Of a DNA stretch of 64,000 nt, positions 52,434-63,232 are shown in pieces. The stretch comes from Synechococcus sp. GreenBA-s (GTDB lineage: Bacteria > Cyanobacteriota > Cyanobacteriia > PCC-6307 > Cyanobiaceae). The notes beneath the pieces were generated by a model that was not told the DNA's origin, did no database searches, and saw nothing but the letters and a program-made list of their open reading frames with translations. The stretch spans positions 1 through 64,000 of the forward strand of contig NZ_JAGQBX010000004.1 of the NCBI RefSeq assembly GCF_024345855.1, read 5' to 3'. A program made the translations under genes and the position numbers. Numbering within the stretch: position 1 is the first letter of the stretch; every line of letters starts with the position of its first letter.

Positions 52434-53540
52434 GTGGTGATCGGCGCGGGGGTGGTGGGCCTGTCCATCGCCTGGCTGCTGCAGCACCAAGGCCATCGGG
52501 TGACCCTGGTGGATCCGACCGGCACCGGGCCCCAGCCGCCGCAGGCCGGTAGCAGCGCGGCCCTGGGGCTGCTCATGGCCCGGATCTACCGCCGCTCCAG
52601 CGGCCGGGGCTGGCGGCTGCGGCAGCGCTCCCTTGAGCTCTGGACCAGCTGGAGGCAGCAGCTGGGGGCGGCAGGCCACCCGCTGCCCTGGCGCCCAGGC
52701 CTGCTGCAGCTGGCCGCCGATGCCGACGCGTTCGCCGCCCAGACGCGGCTGGCGGCGGAGCGGGCCCGCCGGGGCCTCACCCTGCAGCCGCTGGCCGCGG
52801 AGACCCTGGCCGCCCTCTCTCCCTGCCTGCCCAGCGGCGCCGTGGGCGGCCTGTTCTCCCCGGACGATGGCCAGCTGGATCCCCTCCCCGCCATGGCCGC
52901 CCTGCGTGCCGACGCGATCGAGCGGGGCCTGGAGCTGGTGGCAAACGGGGCCGGTGCGATCGAGCGCCAGGCGGGTGCGGATCGCTGGCGCCTCGCCCTG
53001 GCCGGAGGCGGATGGCTGCAGACCCCCTGGCTGGTGCTGAGTGCCGGCCTGGGCTGCCCGGCTCTGCTCGACCCCCTGGGCCACCACCGCCCCCACGTGC
53101 CCGTACTGGGGCAGGCCCTGGAGCTGCAGCTGCCGGCGGGGACGCCGGACCCCTGTCAGTGGCCGGGGTCGGTCAGCTGGGGGGGCGTGAACCTGGTGCC
53201 CCGCCCCGGCGGCCGCCTCTGGCTGGGGGCCACCCTGGAGCCGCCGGCGGGCGAACCGCCGCTGGCCCAGGCCAGTGCGGCGGAACTGGCCAGCCTGCGG
53301 GATCTGGGCGGCAGCGCCCCCGACTGGCTGCGCCAGGCCACGGTGCTGCGCCATTGGCAGGGCCTGCGGGCCCGGCCCCACGGGGCACCCGCACCGCTGC
53401 TGGAGGAGCTGGAGCCTGGCCTGCTGCTGGCCTCGGGCCACTACCGCAATGGCGTGCTGCTGGCCCCGGCCACGGCGGAGTGGGTGGCGGAGCGGATCGC
53501 GGCGGGCAGTGGCCTGAGCGGGATTTCAGGCTCGCCGTAA
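52434..53540 (+). CDS. ThiO-like FAD-dependent amino-acid oxidase
   Basis: A 368-residue DAO-family flavoprotein. The FAD-binding motif is GAGVVGLSIAWLLQHQGH near the N-terminus. LLMARIYRRSSGRGWRLR, WLVLSAGLGCPAL and GHYRNGVLLAPATAEWVAE fit a glycine oxidase (ThiO) or D-amino-acid oxidase type. Product for thiamine thiazole synthesis is possible, but substrate cannot be fixed. It starts at GTG 52434, immediately at the glycine-rich motif, so the real start could be a few codons earlier. It follows psbQ by 38 bases. Confidence 0.8.
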   Translation: MVIGAGVVGLSIAWLLQHQGHRVTLVDPTGTGPQPPQAGSSAALGLLMARIYRRSSGRGWRLRQRSLELWTSWRQQLGAAGHPLPWRPGLLQLAADADAFAAQTRLAAERARRGLTLQPLAAETLAALSPCLPSGAVGGLFSPDDGQLDPLPAMAALRADAIERGLELVANGAGAIERQAGADRWRLALAGGGWLQTPWLVLSAGLGCPALLDPLGHHRPHVPVLGQALELQLPAGTPDPCQWPGSVSWGGVNLVPRPGGRLWLGATLEPPAGEPPLAQASAAELASLRDLGGSAPDWLRQATVLRHWQGLRARPHGAPAPLLEELEPGLLLASGHYRNGVLLAPATAEWVAERIAAGSGLSGISGSP

Positions 53541-53601
53541 CCTGCTGGGGCGGCGCCGGCACGGCGTTCCACGGCGCCGCCCGACCCAGCGTCTTCCCCC
53601 G

Positions 53602-54630
53602 ATGGTTCTCAATCGCCCGTGCTTCAGCAGTCCGCGCCGCGTCCCCGTGGGGGCCGCCCTGGGCCTGCTGGGCAGCCTCGCCCTCACGGCCTGTGGCGGC
53701 GGCAGCCCGGGTGGGGCACCCAGCGGCGGGGCCACACTCCAGGGCGCCGGGGCCACCTTCCCCGCCTCGATCTACCAGCGCTGGTTCGCTGACCTCGCGG
53801 CCAAGGGAGAGGCCCGGGTCAACTACCAATCGGTGGGCTCCGGCGCCGGCGTGCGCCAGTTCAGCGCCGGCACCGTGGACTTCGCCGCCAGCGACAAACC
53901 CCTGGATGCCGCGGAGGCCGCCGCCGTGAAGCGCGGCGTGGTGCAGATCCCGCTCACCGCCGGCGCCATCGCCGTGGCCTACAACCACCCGGGCTGCAGC
54001 CTCAAGCTCACCCAGGCCCAGCTGGTGGGGATCTTCGAGGGCAAGATCACCAACTACAAGGAGCTGGGCTGCGCCGATCAGGCCATCAAGGTGGTCTACC
54101 GCTCCGATGGCTCCGGCACCACCTACAACTTCACCAACTCCCTCTCGGCCTTCAGCCCCAGCTGGAAGGCGGGCCCCGGCGCCGCCAAATCCGTGCAGTG
54201 GCCCATGGGCATCGGCGCCAAGGGCAACGAGGGCGTGGCCGCCAGCCTGCAGCAGGTGAAGGGCGGCCTCGGCTACGTGGAGGCGGCCTTCGTGCGCCCG
54301 CCCCTGCAGGCGGCGGCGGTGCAGAACGCCGCCGGCAGCTTCAGCAAGCCCGACACCGCCGAAGCCGCCAAGGCCCTCGCCAGCATCGCCCTGGGCCCCG
54401 ACCTCACCGGCAGCGATCCCAACCCCAAGGCGGGCTACCCGATCGTGACCTTCACCTGGGTGCTGCTCTACAAGGGCGGCAACGGCGCCAAACTGCCCGC
54501 CCTGCAGAAGACCTTCGGCTACGCCCTCTCCGATGCCGCCCAGGCCGGCGCCCCCGCCCTCGGCTACGTGAGCCTGCCGGCGCCGGTGCTGGAGAAGGCC
54601 CGCGCCGCCCTGGCCACGGTCGCCCCGTAG
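53602..54630 (+). CDS. pstS: Phosphate-binding periplasmic lipoprotein PstS
   Basis: A 342-residue phosphate ABC-transporter binding protein. The signal has a lipobox, LALTACGG (Cys31). The mature protein shows the PstS signatures LQGAGATFPASIYQRWF, QSVGSGAGVRQF, VDFAASDKPLDA, YRSDGSGTTYNFTN and GYPIVTFTWVLL, with Ser and Asp residues that bind phosphate. No pstCAB follow; the next gene, dnaK, is convergent, so it is a solo copy. A strong terminator lies between. Confidence 0.93.
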   Translation: MVLNRPCFSSPRRVPVGAALGLLGSLALTACGGGSPGGAPSGGATLQGAGATFPASIYQRWFADLAAKGEARVNYQSVGSGAGVRQFSAGTVDFAASDKPLDAAEAAAVKRGVVQIPLTAGAIAVAYNHPGCSLKLTQAQLVGIFEGKITNYKELGCADQAIKVVYRSDGSGTTYNFTNSLSAFSPSWKAGPGAAKSVQWPMGIGAKGNEGVAASLQQVKGGLGYVEAAFVRPPLQAAAVQNAAGSFSKPDTAEAAKALASIALGPDLTGSDPNPKAGYPIVTFTWVLLYKGGNGAKLPALQKTFGYALSDAAQAGAPALGYVSLPAPVLEKARAALATVAP

Positions 54631-54686
54631 GCCCCCGCGGCGGAGCCGGCGGCAGGGCGAGGTCTTGGCCACGCCACCGGCCCATG

Positions 54687-54712
54687 AAAAAGCCCCCCGG
54701 ATGGGGGGCTTT
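54687..54712. terminator. Bidirectional terminator between pstS and dnaK
   Basis: An inverted repeat with a 9-bp stem (AAGCCCCCC, loop GGAT, GGGGGGCTT) has an A-run before and TTT after, so it works as an intrinsic terminator in both directions. It lies about 57 bases past pstS and 38 bases past dnaK. Confidence 0.85.
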
Positions 54713-54749
54713 CTGCTGATCGGACCTGATGGGATCAGGCCGCGTCAGC

Positions 54750-56645
<1,896 letters not shown>

Positions 56646-56786
56646 GGATAACCGCCTCCCGCAGGGGATTTCAGACTGAAGGCATCCTCAACAGCAGGCC
56701 CCTGCTGGGGCTAGGTGTGGTTGCCGAACCGGGGCCGTACGGTGCGGCCCCGACCCCGTCCGGCCCGCGCCGGCGCGTGCGCCCCG

Positions 56787-57716
56787 ATGCCGCCTGCCAC
56801 CCCTCCCGCCGCCGCGATCGGCCCCCTCGCGATCGATGGCCACACCGCCCTGGTGGGGGTGCTCGGCGATCCGGTGCGGCACTCGCTCTCGCCGGCCATG
56901 CACAACGCGGCCCTGCGGGAGCTGGGTCTGAACTGGGTGTATCTCGCCCTGCCGGCGCCTGCCGCCCAGCTGGAGACCGTGGTGCGGGGCCTGGAGGCGA
57001 TGGGCTGCCGCGGCCTGAACGTCACCATCCCCCACAAGCAGGCGGTGGCAGGCCTGGCCAGCGAGCTGAGCCCCCTGGCCCAGCGGCTGGGGGCCGTGAA
57101 CACCCTGGTGCCGCGCTCGGACGGCGGCTGGCTGGGCACCAACACCGATGTGGAGGGCTTCCTGGCGCCGCTGCGGCAGGGCGGCCGGAGCTGGCGGGGC
57201 CTGCGGGCCCTGGTGCTGGGCAGCGGCGGCAGCGCCCGGGCCGTGGTGGCGGGCCTGGTGGAGCTGGGGCTGGGCTCGATCCAGCTGGCGGGCCGGCGCG
57301 CCGCGGGCCGTGAAGCCTTCCTGGCGGACTGCCACGGCTGGGCGCCGCAGCTGCAGGGTCTGGCCTGGGGCGAGCCCGGGGGCCTGGCCGCCGCGCTGGC
57401 CGCCGCCGATCTGGTGGTGAACACCACCCCCGTGGGCATGGCCAGCGCCACCGATCCCTCCGCCGCCCAGCGCTCACCGCTCACCGCGGCCGAGCTTGAG
57501 GCCCTCCGGCCCGGCGCCAGCGTGTACGACCTGATCTACACCCCCCGACCCACGGCCCTGCTGCAGGCGGCCGCGGCCCGGGGCTGCGCCACCCACGACG
57601 GCCTGGAGATGCTGGTGCAGCAGGGGGCCGCCGCCCTGCGGCTGTGGAGCGGCCAGGAGGCGATTCCCGTGGCAGCGATGCGCGCCGCCGCCCTGGCCCG
57701 GCTGGAAGGCCGCTGA
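56787..57716 (+). CDS. aroE: Shikimate dehydrogenase
   Basis: AroE, 309 residues, reduces 3-dehydroshikimate with NADPH. GDPVRHSLSPAMHNAAL carries the shikimate-binding Ser, NVTIPHKQAV the catalytic Lys, GTNTDVEGFL the Asp, LVLGSGGSARAVV the NADP-binding glycine loop, and VYDLIYTPRPTALL the C-terminal block. ATG 56787 is used because upstream frame lacks homology. It is divergent from dnaK and 114 bases before the Tic20 gene. Confidence 0.93.
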   Translation: MPPATPPAAAIGPLAIDGHTALVGVLGDPVRHSLSPAMHNAALRELGLNWVYLALPAPAAQLETVVRGLEAMGCRGLNVTIPHKQAVAGLASELSPLAQRLGAVNTLVPRSDGGWLGTNTDVEGFLAPLRQGGRSWRGLRALVLGSGGSARAVVAGLVELGLGSIQLAGRRAAGREAFLADCHGWAPQLQGLAWGEPGGLAAALAAADLVVNTTPVGMASATDPSAAQRSPLTAAELEALRPGASVYDLIYTPRPTALLQAAAARGCATHDGLEMLVQQGAAALRLWSGQEAIPVAAMRAAALARLEGR

Positions 57717-57830
57717 GCGGGACGACCGCTGGGCCGCAGACCCGGCGGGAAGACCCGGGCGGACGTGCACAAGGACCCCGGCCCGTGGCGGGCGCCCTAG
57801 CCTCCGACCAGCAGCGGGCTTGCCCCTCCC

Positions 57831-58298
57831 ATGGCCGACATCCCCCTCTGGCAGCGTCTGCTGGCCGTGCTGGCCTACCTGCTGCCCTGGAGCGACGGGC
57901 TGCCCTTCGGCCGCTCCCTGTTCGGGCTGTTCCCGGCGCTGCAGTGGCTCAGCCTGCCCGCCCTGCCGGTGGTGATGCTGCAGCAGATGGTGCCCTTCGG
58001 CGGCTTCCTGCTGTTCCTGGCCCTCTATCTGGCGGTGGTGCGCAACCAGAAGGTGCCCTACTACCTGCGCTTCAACGTGCTGCAGGCGATCCTGCTGGAC
58101 ATCGTGCTGGTGGTGATCTCCCTGGCCTTCAGCATCCTGCTCAGCCCCCTGGGCGGCGGCTTCGCCGCCCGCACCCTCAGCAACACGGTGTTCCTGGGGG
58201 TGCTGGTGCTCGTGGCCTATGCCGTGGTGCAGTGCGTGCAGGGCAAGGAGGCGGACATCCCCAGCGTGTCCGACGCGGTGCGGATGCAGCTCTACTGA
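57831..58298 (+). CDS. Tic20 family protein
   Basis: A 155-residue membrane protein with four predicted spans, homologous to the Tic20 channel component of the chloroplast inner envelope. WQRLLAVLAYLLPWSDGLPF opens the protein, followed by YYLRFNVLQAILLDIVLVVI and NTVFLGVLVLVAYAVVQ. Its role in cyanobacteria is not settled (possible protein or lipid transport in the cytoplasmic membrane). It lies between aroE and rpsF, with spacing of about 111 bases on each side. Confidence 0.85.
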   Translation: MADIPLWQRLLAVLAYLLPWSDGLPFGRSLFGLFPALQWLSLPALPVVMLQQMVPFGGFLLFLALYLAVVRNQKVPYYLRFNVLQAILLDIVLVVISLAFSILLSPLGGGFAARTLSNTVFLGVLVLVAYAVVQCVQGKEADIPSVSDAVRMQLY

Positions 58299-58409
58299 GG
58301 GGCTCCCCCCTGCGAGATAAGGTGGTGGATCCGTCGCTGGTGGGGCAAGCCCCAGGGCCACGCCGCCAGCCACCGTCCCCTTCGGCGCCCACGTCGGATC
58401 GCGCAAGCC

Positions 58410-58778
58410 ATGTCGCAGCCCTACTACGAAACGATGTACATCCTTCGTCCGGACATCCCGGAGGAAGAGGTGGAAACCCATGTGACCAAGTACCGCGACC
58501 TCGTGACCGAGGCCGGTGCCGAGGTGCTGGACTGCCAGATGCGCGGCAAGCGCCGCCTGGCCTACCCCATCGCCAAGCACAAGGAAGGCATCTACGTGCA
58601 GCTGACCCACAACGGTGACGGTCAGCAGGTGGCCAGCCTGGAGCGCGCCATGCGCCTCAGCGAGGACGTGATCCGCTACCTCACCGTCAAGCAGGACGGC
58701 CCCCTGCCCGCTCCCCGCAGCGGCCCCGTGCCCACCGCCACCAGCGACGCCGCGGCCCTGCAGACCACCGAGGCCTGA
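58410..58778 (+). CDS. rpsF: 30S ribosomal protein S6
   Basis: S6, 122 residues, assembles with S18 in the platform of the small ribosomal subunit. [40 protein letters not shown] and [12 protein letters not shown] are typical. The C-terminus has a short Pro/Ala-rich tail. In many bacteria rpsF sits with rpsR and rplI; here it stands alone. Two hairpins lie in the 279-base downstream gap. Confidence 0.95.
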   Translation: MSQPYYETMYILRPDIPEEEVETHVTKYRDLVTEAGAEVLDCQMRGKRRLAYPIAKHKEGIYVQLTHNGDGQQVASLERAMRLSEDVIRYLTVKQDGPLPAPRSGPVPTATSDAAALQTTEA

Positions 58779-58787
58779 GGCCCCGCC

Positions 58788-58808
58788 ATCACCGGCCAGA
58801 CCGGTGAT
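58788..58808 (+). terminator. Hairpin after rpsF
   Basis: A perfect 8-bp stem, ATCACCGG and CCGGTGAT, loop CCAGA, starting 10 bases after the rpsF stop. No T-run follows; the second hairpin 15 bases further is the better terminator. Confidence 0.45.
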
Positions 58809-58822
58809 CCCTTCAACTCTGG

Positions 58823-58857
58823 CCCCTGCGATGGCTCGTGCCGTGGCGGGGGTCTTT
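58823..58857 (+). terminator. Intrinsic terminator after rpsF
   Basis: CCCCTGC (58823-58829) pairs with GCGGGGG (58846-58852) with an inner GGC/GCC step, followed by TCTTT. Stem plus T-run fit a Rho-independent terminator for rpsF. Confidence 0.6.
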
Positions 58858-59057
58858 CGCTGTGGCGGGACACCCAGCGACTGCCACACCGGCCCGGGCA
58901 GGTGCAGCCCGGGGGGCCGACACGGCGGAATCGGTCTAGGCTGAGTCCCACCCGGTGACGCATCGCCCGCCCAGGCCCCCAAACGGATGGTCGATCCGCC
59001 AGCATCGCCATCCGAGCCAAGCCCGAAGGTCCTCCCGATCAGGCCCTGCAGACACCC

Positions 59058-59570
59058 TTGAGCAGCGACAGTCCCACTCCTGGAGAGCCCGCCGGCCGCA
59101 CGACCAGCGACACCCCCGCCGCCGGCGAGGCCACTCCTGGTCGCGTGGTCGGTGGGCTGGAGCGGGCCGCCCTGGAGGCTGCGCGCCTTGAGTTGGAGGC
59201 CAGCCAGCGCCAGATCGCCGAGCTGGAGGAGCTGCTCAACGACCTGCCGACGATCTTCGAGCGCAAGTTCGGCGAGCGGATCGAACCGCTGATTGAGCGC
59301 CAGCGCCTGCTGCTCGATGAAAACCACGCCCTACACGACCGGCTGAGCCGTCTGCTGCCCCAGGCGGGCGAAACCGGGGGCAGCCCGGCGGCCGTCGAGC
59401 CGCCGGAACCCACCGCCGCCGAGACGGACCCAGGCCCGGAACCCCTGGCCCAGACCCAGGCGCCGGAGGACCAGGGCCCCGGCCAGCCGAGCCTGCCGTC
59501 ACTGCCCCAGCTGCGGCGCGGCCGCCCCACCACCAGCCGCCTGATGGGTCAGAACGGCCGGGTGGCCTGA
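59058..59570 (+). CDS. Coiled-coil hypothetical protein
   Basis: A 170-residue soluble protein. A disordered Pro/Thr-rich N-terminus (residues 1-30) is followed by a coiled coil of about 70 residues (EAARLELEASQRQIAELEEL, then IEPLIERQRLLLDENHALHD) and a long Pro/Glu/Ala-rich tail ending RRGRPTTSRLMGQNGR. I recognise no catalytic motif; a scaffold or adaptor is possible. It starts at TTG 59058. It converges on argG, 20 bases away. Confidence 0.65.
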   Translation: MSSDSPTPGEPAGRTTSDTPAAGEATPGRVVGGLERAALEAARLELEASQRQIAELEELLNDLPTIFERKFGERIEPLIERQRLLLDENHALHDRLSRLLPQAGETGGSPAAVEPPEPTAAETDPGPEPLAQTQAPEDQGPGQPSLPSLPQLRRGRPTTSRLMGQNGRVA

Positions 59571-59590
59571 GGATCGGCCGATCCCGCTGA

Positions 59591-60796
59591 TCAGCCGCGC
59601 CGGGCGGCGGCCCAGAGGCGGGTGGGCAGGCCCCACACGTAGATGAAGCCCTCGGCGGCGCGGTGGTCGAACTGATCGCCGGCGTCGTAGGTGGCCATGG
59701 TGGGCACGTAGAGGCTGTTGGTGGCGCTGCTGCGGCCCACCACAGTGGCGTTGCCCTTGTGCAGCCTGATCCGCACCGTGCCATTCACGGTCTGCTGGGT
59801 GCGCTCGATGAAGCCGTCGAGGGCCTCCTTGAGCGGGCCGTACCAGAGGCCCTGATACACCAGGTCGGCCCACTGCTGCTCCAGCTGGCGCTTGGTGCGC
59901 AGCACGTCCGCCGCCAGGGTGAGGCTCTCGAGCTCCTGGTGGGCCTTGATCAGCAGCAGCAGCCCCGGGGTTTCGTAGATCTCGCGGCTCTTGATGCCCA
60001 CCACCCGGTTCTCGATCATGTCGAGCCGGCCGAAGCCGTGGCCGCCGGCCAGGCCATTGGCCTGCCGGATCAGGCTCACCGGATCGAGGCGCACGCCGTC
60101 GATGCTCACCGGGTTGCCGTTCTCGAAGCCGATCTCCACCACCTGGGGCTGATCGGGGGCGGCCTCCACACTCACGGTGAGGGCGTAGATCTCCTCGGGC
60201 GGCTCCACGTTGGGATCCTCCAGCGGACCGGCCTCGATCGAGCGGCCCAGCAGGTTGAGGTCGATCGAATAGGGCGACTTCTTGCTCACCGGCGACGGGA
60301 TGCCGCAGCGCTCGCCGTAGGCGATCGTCTCCTCCCGGCTCATGCCCCACTCCCGGGCCGGGGTGAGCACCTTCAGGTCGGGAGCCAGGGCGCCGATGGC
60401 CACATCGAAGCGCACCTGGTCGTTGCCCTTGCCCGTGCAGCCATGGGCCACGGCGTCGGCGCCCACCTCGCGGGCGATCTCCACCAGGCGACGGGCGATC
60501 AGGGGCCGGGCCAGGGCGGTGGAGAGGGGATAGCGGCCCTCGTAGAGGGCGTTGGCGCGGATCGCCGGGAAGGCGAATTCGGTGATGAAGGGCTCGATCA
60601 GGTCGCCCACGATCGACTGGCTGGCGCCGGAATCGAGGGCCTTCTGGCGGATCGGCTCCAGCTCGTCGCCCTGGCCCAGGTCGGCGGCGAAGGTGATCAC
60701 CTCCTCCACGCCCCACTCGTTCATCAGGTAGGGGATGCAGACGCTGGTGTCCACGCCGCCGGAATACGCCAGCACCGCCTTCTTGGCCCGACCCAT
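59591..60796 (-). CDS. argG: Argininosuccinate synthase
   Basis: ArgG, 401 residues, condenses citrulline and aspartate with ATP in arginine synthesis. The N-terminal ATP pyrophosphatase loop is [14 protein letters not shown]; further motifs are [34 protein letters not shown] and [20 protein letters not shown]. The ATG at 60796 fits the conserved N-terminus [13 protein letters not shown]; the frame is open upstream without homology. A small membrane protein gene ends 18 bases before it on the same strand. Confidence 0.96.
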   Translation of the reverse strand: MGRAKKAVLAYSGGVDTSVCIPYLMNEWGVEEVITFAADLGQGDELEPIRQKALDSGASQSIVGDLIEPFITEFAFPAIRANALYEGRYPLSTALARPLIARRLVEIAREVGADAVAHGCTGKGNDQVRFDVAIGALAPDLKVLTPAREWGMSREETIAYGERCGIPSPVSKKSPYSIDLNLLGRSIEAGPLEDPNVEPPEEIYALTVSVEAAPDQPQVVEIGFENGNPVSIDGVRLDPVSLIRQANGLAGGHGFGRLDMIENRVVGIKSREIYETPGLLLLIKAHQELESLTLAADVLRTKRQLEQQWADLVYQGLWYGPLKEALDGFIERTQQTVNGTVRIRLHKGNATVVGRSSATNSLYVPTMATYDAGDQFDHRAAEGFIYVWGLPTRLWAAARRG

Positions 60797-60813
60797 CAAC
60801 GCTCTCCGTGTGC

Positions 60814-61071
60814 TCAGTCGGACGATTCTCCCCTGCCGGGGTCGCCCAGGGGCGCACCGGCGCCGGTCGGCGGGGGCGCCAGCAGACCCCGCACGAGCGC
60901 CAGGGCCATCAGGGCCGGGGGCACCAGCACCAGCACCAGGGCCAGCTCGGGGTTGACCGCCAGGCCATTGGGCCAGAGCAGCCCGGCCCAGCGCAGCAGG
61001 GCACTCAGCCCCAGGGCGAAGCCCCAGACCCAGGCGAGCTGCACGAGCTTGGCGGTGATCGCAGGGGTCAA
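60814..61071 (-). CDS. Small membrane protein upstream of argG
   Basis: An 85-residue hydrophobic protein with two predicted spans ([20 protein letters not shown] and [20 protein letters not shown]) and a Pro/Gly-rich tail. I prefer TTG 61071 ([14 protein letters not shown]) because an upstream ATG at 61125 would butt against the divergent DUF3134 gene. Function unknown. It ends 18 bases before argG and may share its transcript. Confidence 0.6.
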   Translation of the reverse strand: MTPAITAKLVQLAWVWGFALGLSALLRWAGLLWPNGLAVNPELALVLVLVPPALMALALVRGLLAPPPTGAGAPLGDPGRGESSD

Positions 61072-61127
61072 GGGGGGGGTTGGCCACAGGTCCGTTACAA
61101 TGGCTGATTGGCGGAGATTCCACATCC

Positions 61128-61412
61128 ATGGGCAGTCCCAGCACGAGCCTCAGCCAGAGCCTGAGTCAGCTGGACGGGATCAACCCGTCGCTGACCCGCT
61201 ACGGCCGCAACGAGCCCGCTCCGGTGCTGCCGCTGCGTGAGGAGCCCGATCTGCTCAGCTGGCTGGAGACCAGCGGCCGCCTGGTGGCCGACGAGGAGAC
61301 CGCCAGCCCGGATGTGAGCACCGTGGAGGAGGAGGAACTCTCGGCGCTGATGGGCGAGAAGGAGGACTACAACGCCGCCGACGAGCAGACCGAAGAGGAC
61401 TGGGAAGACTGA
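61128..61412 (+). CDS. DUF3134 family protein
   Basis: A 94-residue acidic protein of the cyanobacterial DUF3134 family. The conserved core is [20 protein letters not shown] followed by [16 protein letters not shown] (about residues 15-55); the tail is strongly acidic and ends EQTEEDWED. Function unknown. It is divergent from the small membrane protein before argG. The gap from 61413 to 61579 holds nothing I recognise. Confidence 0.8.
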   Translation: MGSPSTSLSQSLSQLDGINPSLTRYGRNEPAPVLPLREEPDLLSWLETSGRLVADEETASPDVSTVEEEELSALMGEKEDYNAADEQTEEDWED

Positions 61413-61579
61413 GGCCCTGCAGGTCCCCGCACGGCTGGCCGCCCAATCGGTTGCCGGCCTGATCGGCTGATCTAGGGTCCGGCCCGGCACGGGCATCGCG
61501 CTCGCCCGCACCGCGCTCACCCGCTTCGCGCGGCCAGGGCGCGGCCCGCTCGCCCTTCGCCCGCCACCGCAGCCGCCCC

Positions 61580-62725
61580 TTGGCCTCCCCGACCTCGCCC
61601 TCCGGGGCCCCCAGCCGCCCCGCCGGGCCGATCACCCGGCTGCTGGCTTCCCTGCCCGGCAACAGTCGCCCTCTGGCCCTGCTGCTGGGCCTTGTGCTGC
61701 TGGGGCTGGCCCTCGCCGGCGACTGGCTGGCCCGGGCCCCCCAGCTGAGCCTGCCGCTGCTGGTGGCGGCCCTGGTGAGCGCGGGCCTCGGCGCCTGGGG
61801 CGTGCCGCGGCTGCGGGCCCTCAAGCTGGGCCAGGTGATCCGCCAGGAGGGCCCCCAGGCGCACCTGAGCAAGGCGGGCACACCCACGATGGGCGGCCTG
61901 CTGGCGGTGCCGGTGGGGGTGATCGTGGGGGGGCTGGTGGCCCCGGGCGATCCGCGGCTGCTGGCGGTGGCCGGCCTCACCCTGGCCGCGATGGCCATCG
62001 GCGCCGTCGACGACTGGCAGAGCCTGACCAAACGCCACAACACGGGTCTCAGCCCCCGCGGCAAGCTGCTGCTGCAGGCCCTCGCCGCCGCCGCCTTCCT
62101 GGGCTGGGCCTGGCAGGGCCAGTGGCTGGGCGGCGCCGATCCCGGCGACATCGCCCTGCCCCTGGGCTGGGTGCTGCCCCTGGGGCTGCTGATCTGGCCC
62201 CTGGGGCTGTTCGTGGTGCTGGCGGAGAGCAACGCCACCAACCTCACCGACGGCCTCGACGGCCTGGCGGCCGGCTGCGGCGCCACGGTGTTCAGCGGCC
62301 TGGGCCTGCAGCTGATGCTGCGGGGCAACGAGGGCGACCCCGCCCTGGCGGGGTTCTGCGCGGCCATGGCCGGCACCTGGCTGGGCTTCCTGCTCTGGAA
62401 CCGCCACCCGGCGCGGATGTTCATGGGCGACACGGGCTCGCTGGCCATGGGCGCCGCCCTGGCGGCGGTGAGCCTGCTGAGCAACAGCCTCTGGCCGCTG
62501 CTGGTGATGGGCGGGGTGTTCCTGGCCGAATCGCTGTCGGTGATCGTGCAGGTGTGGGTGTTCAAGGCCACCAAGGGCCCCGATGGCGTGGGCCGGCGGG
62601 TGCTGCGCATGGCGCCGCTGCACCACCACTTCGAGCTGGGGGGCGCCAGCGAGCAGCAGGTGGTGGTGGGCTTCTGGGGCGCGAGCTTGCTACTGGTACT
62701 GGTGGGTCTGGTGCTGCTGCCCTGA
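61580..62725 (+). CDS. mraY: Phospho-N-acetylmuramoyl-pentapeptide transferase
   Basis: MraY, 381 residues, makes lipid I of peptidoglycan synthesis on the inner face of the cytoplasmic membrane. About ten spans. Catalytic motifs are intact: [20 protein letters not shown] with the Asp pair, [24 protein letters not shown] and [11 protein letters not shown]. The start is TTG 61580; the first 30 residues are a variable hydrophilic leader, so a later start is possible. A small unknown gene follows after 43 bases. Confidence 0.94.
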   Translation: MASPTSPSGAPSRPAGPITRLLASLPGNSRPLALLLGLVLLGLALAGDWLARAPQLSLPLLVAALVSAGLGAWGVPRLRALKLGQVIRQEGPQAHLSKAGTPTMGGLLAVPVGVIVGGLVAPGDPRLLAVAGLTLAAMAIGAVDDWQSLTKRHNTGLSPRGKLLLQALAAAAFLGWAWQGQWLGGADPGDIALPLGWVLPLGLLIWPLGLFVVLAESNATNLTDGLDGLAAGCGATVFSGLGLQLMLRGNEGDPALAGFCAAMAGTWLGFLLWNRHPARMFMGDTGSLAMGAALAAVSLLSNSLWPLLVMGGVFLAESLSVIVQVWVFKATKGPDGVGRRVLRMAPLHHHFELGGASEQQVVVGFWGASLLLVLVGLVLLP

Positions 62726-62768
62726 CCCGGCGCCCGCCAGCGGGTGCCCCTGTCCTCGCCCCTCTGCC

Positions 62769-63005
62769 ATGGCCTACTTCACCTGGAAGGAAACCGGCCT
62801 GACGGCCGACTGCGCCAGCCTCGAGGCGATGGCGGCCCGCCTCGAGGAGGCGGCGGCGCTGATGCGGCGCATGGCCAGCGAGGGCTTCGTGCTGGAGCGC
62901 CACAGCGACGGCCAGCACATCACCCATGGCGATGCCGCCCTGTTCGAGGCCTACGGCTTCATCGACGAGGAGTCGCCGGAGCGCCAGCTCGACCTGATCG
63001 CGTGA
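62769..63005 (+). CDS. Small conserved hypothetical protein
   Basis: A 78-residue soluble protein, MAYFTWKETGLTADCASLEA onwards, with a helical middle (MAARLEEAAALMRRMASEGF) and an acidic end (GFIDEESPERQLDL). Good codon use and no overlap make it real, but I recognise no family. It follows mraY by 43 bases, probably in the same transcript. Confidence 0.65.
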   Translation: MAYFTWKETGLTADCASLEAMAARLEEAAALMRRMASEGFVLERHSDGQHITHGDAALFEAYGFIDEESPERQLDLIA

Positions 63006-63012
63006 GGGGCCA

Positions 63013-63183
63013 TCAGCCGGGGCGCCGCACGTAGCCCAGCACCCACACCACGATGAAGGCCAGCGAGGAGATCCCCAGGTAGATCAGGGCCCAGCGCTGC
63101 AGATCGTCGATGCTCCAGCCGTTGAGCAGGCCGTTGGCGGCATCGCCTGCCGTCGCATAGGCCAGCAGTGCGGGGGTCGGCAC
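63013..63183 (-). CDS. Small single-span membrane protein
   Basis: A 56-residue protein from GTG 63183 with one predicted span (RWALIYLGISSLAFIVVWVL) near the C-terminus, ending GYVRRPG. The size and design resemble small subunits of photosynthetic or NDH-1 membrane complexes, but I see no diagnostic sequence. The frame is open up to 63291, where it would overlap purT. It is divergent from purT and convergent with the small gene before it (7-base gap). Confidence 0.5.
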   Translation of the reverse strand: MPTPALLAYATAGDAANGLLNGWSIDDLQRWALIYLGISSLAFIVVWVLGYVRRPG

Positions 63184-63232
63184 GGAGTTCGACGCGGCAG
63201 AGTCTGTTGAGTATCTCGCCCCCGCAGCGGCC

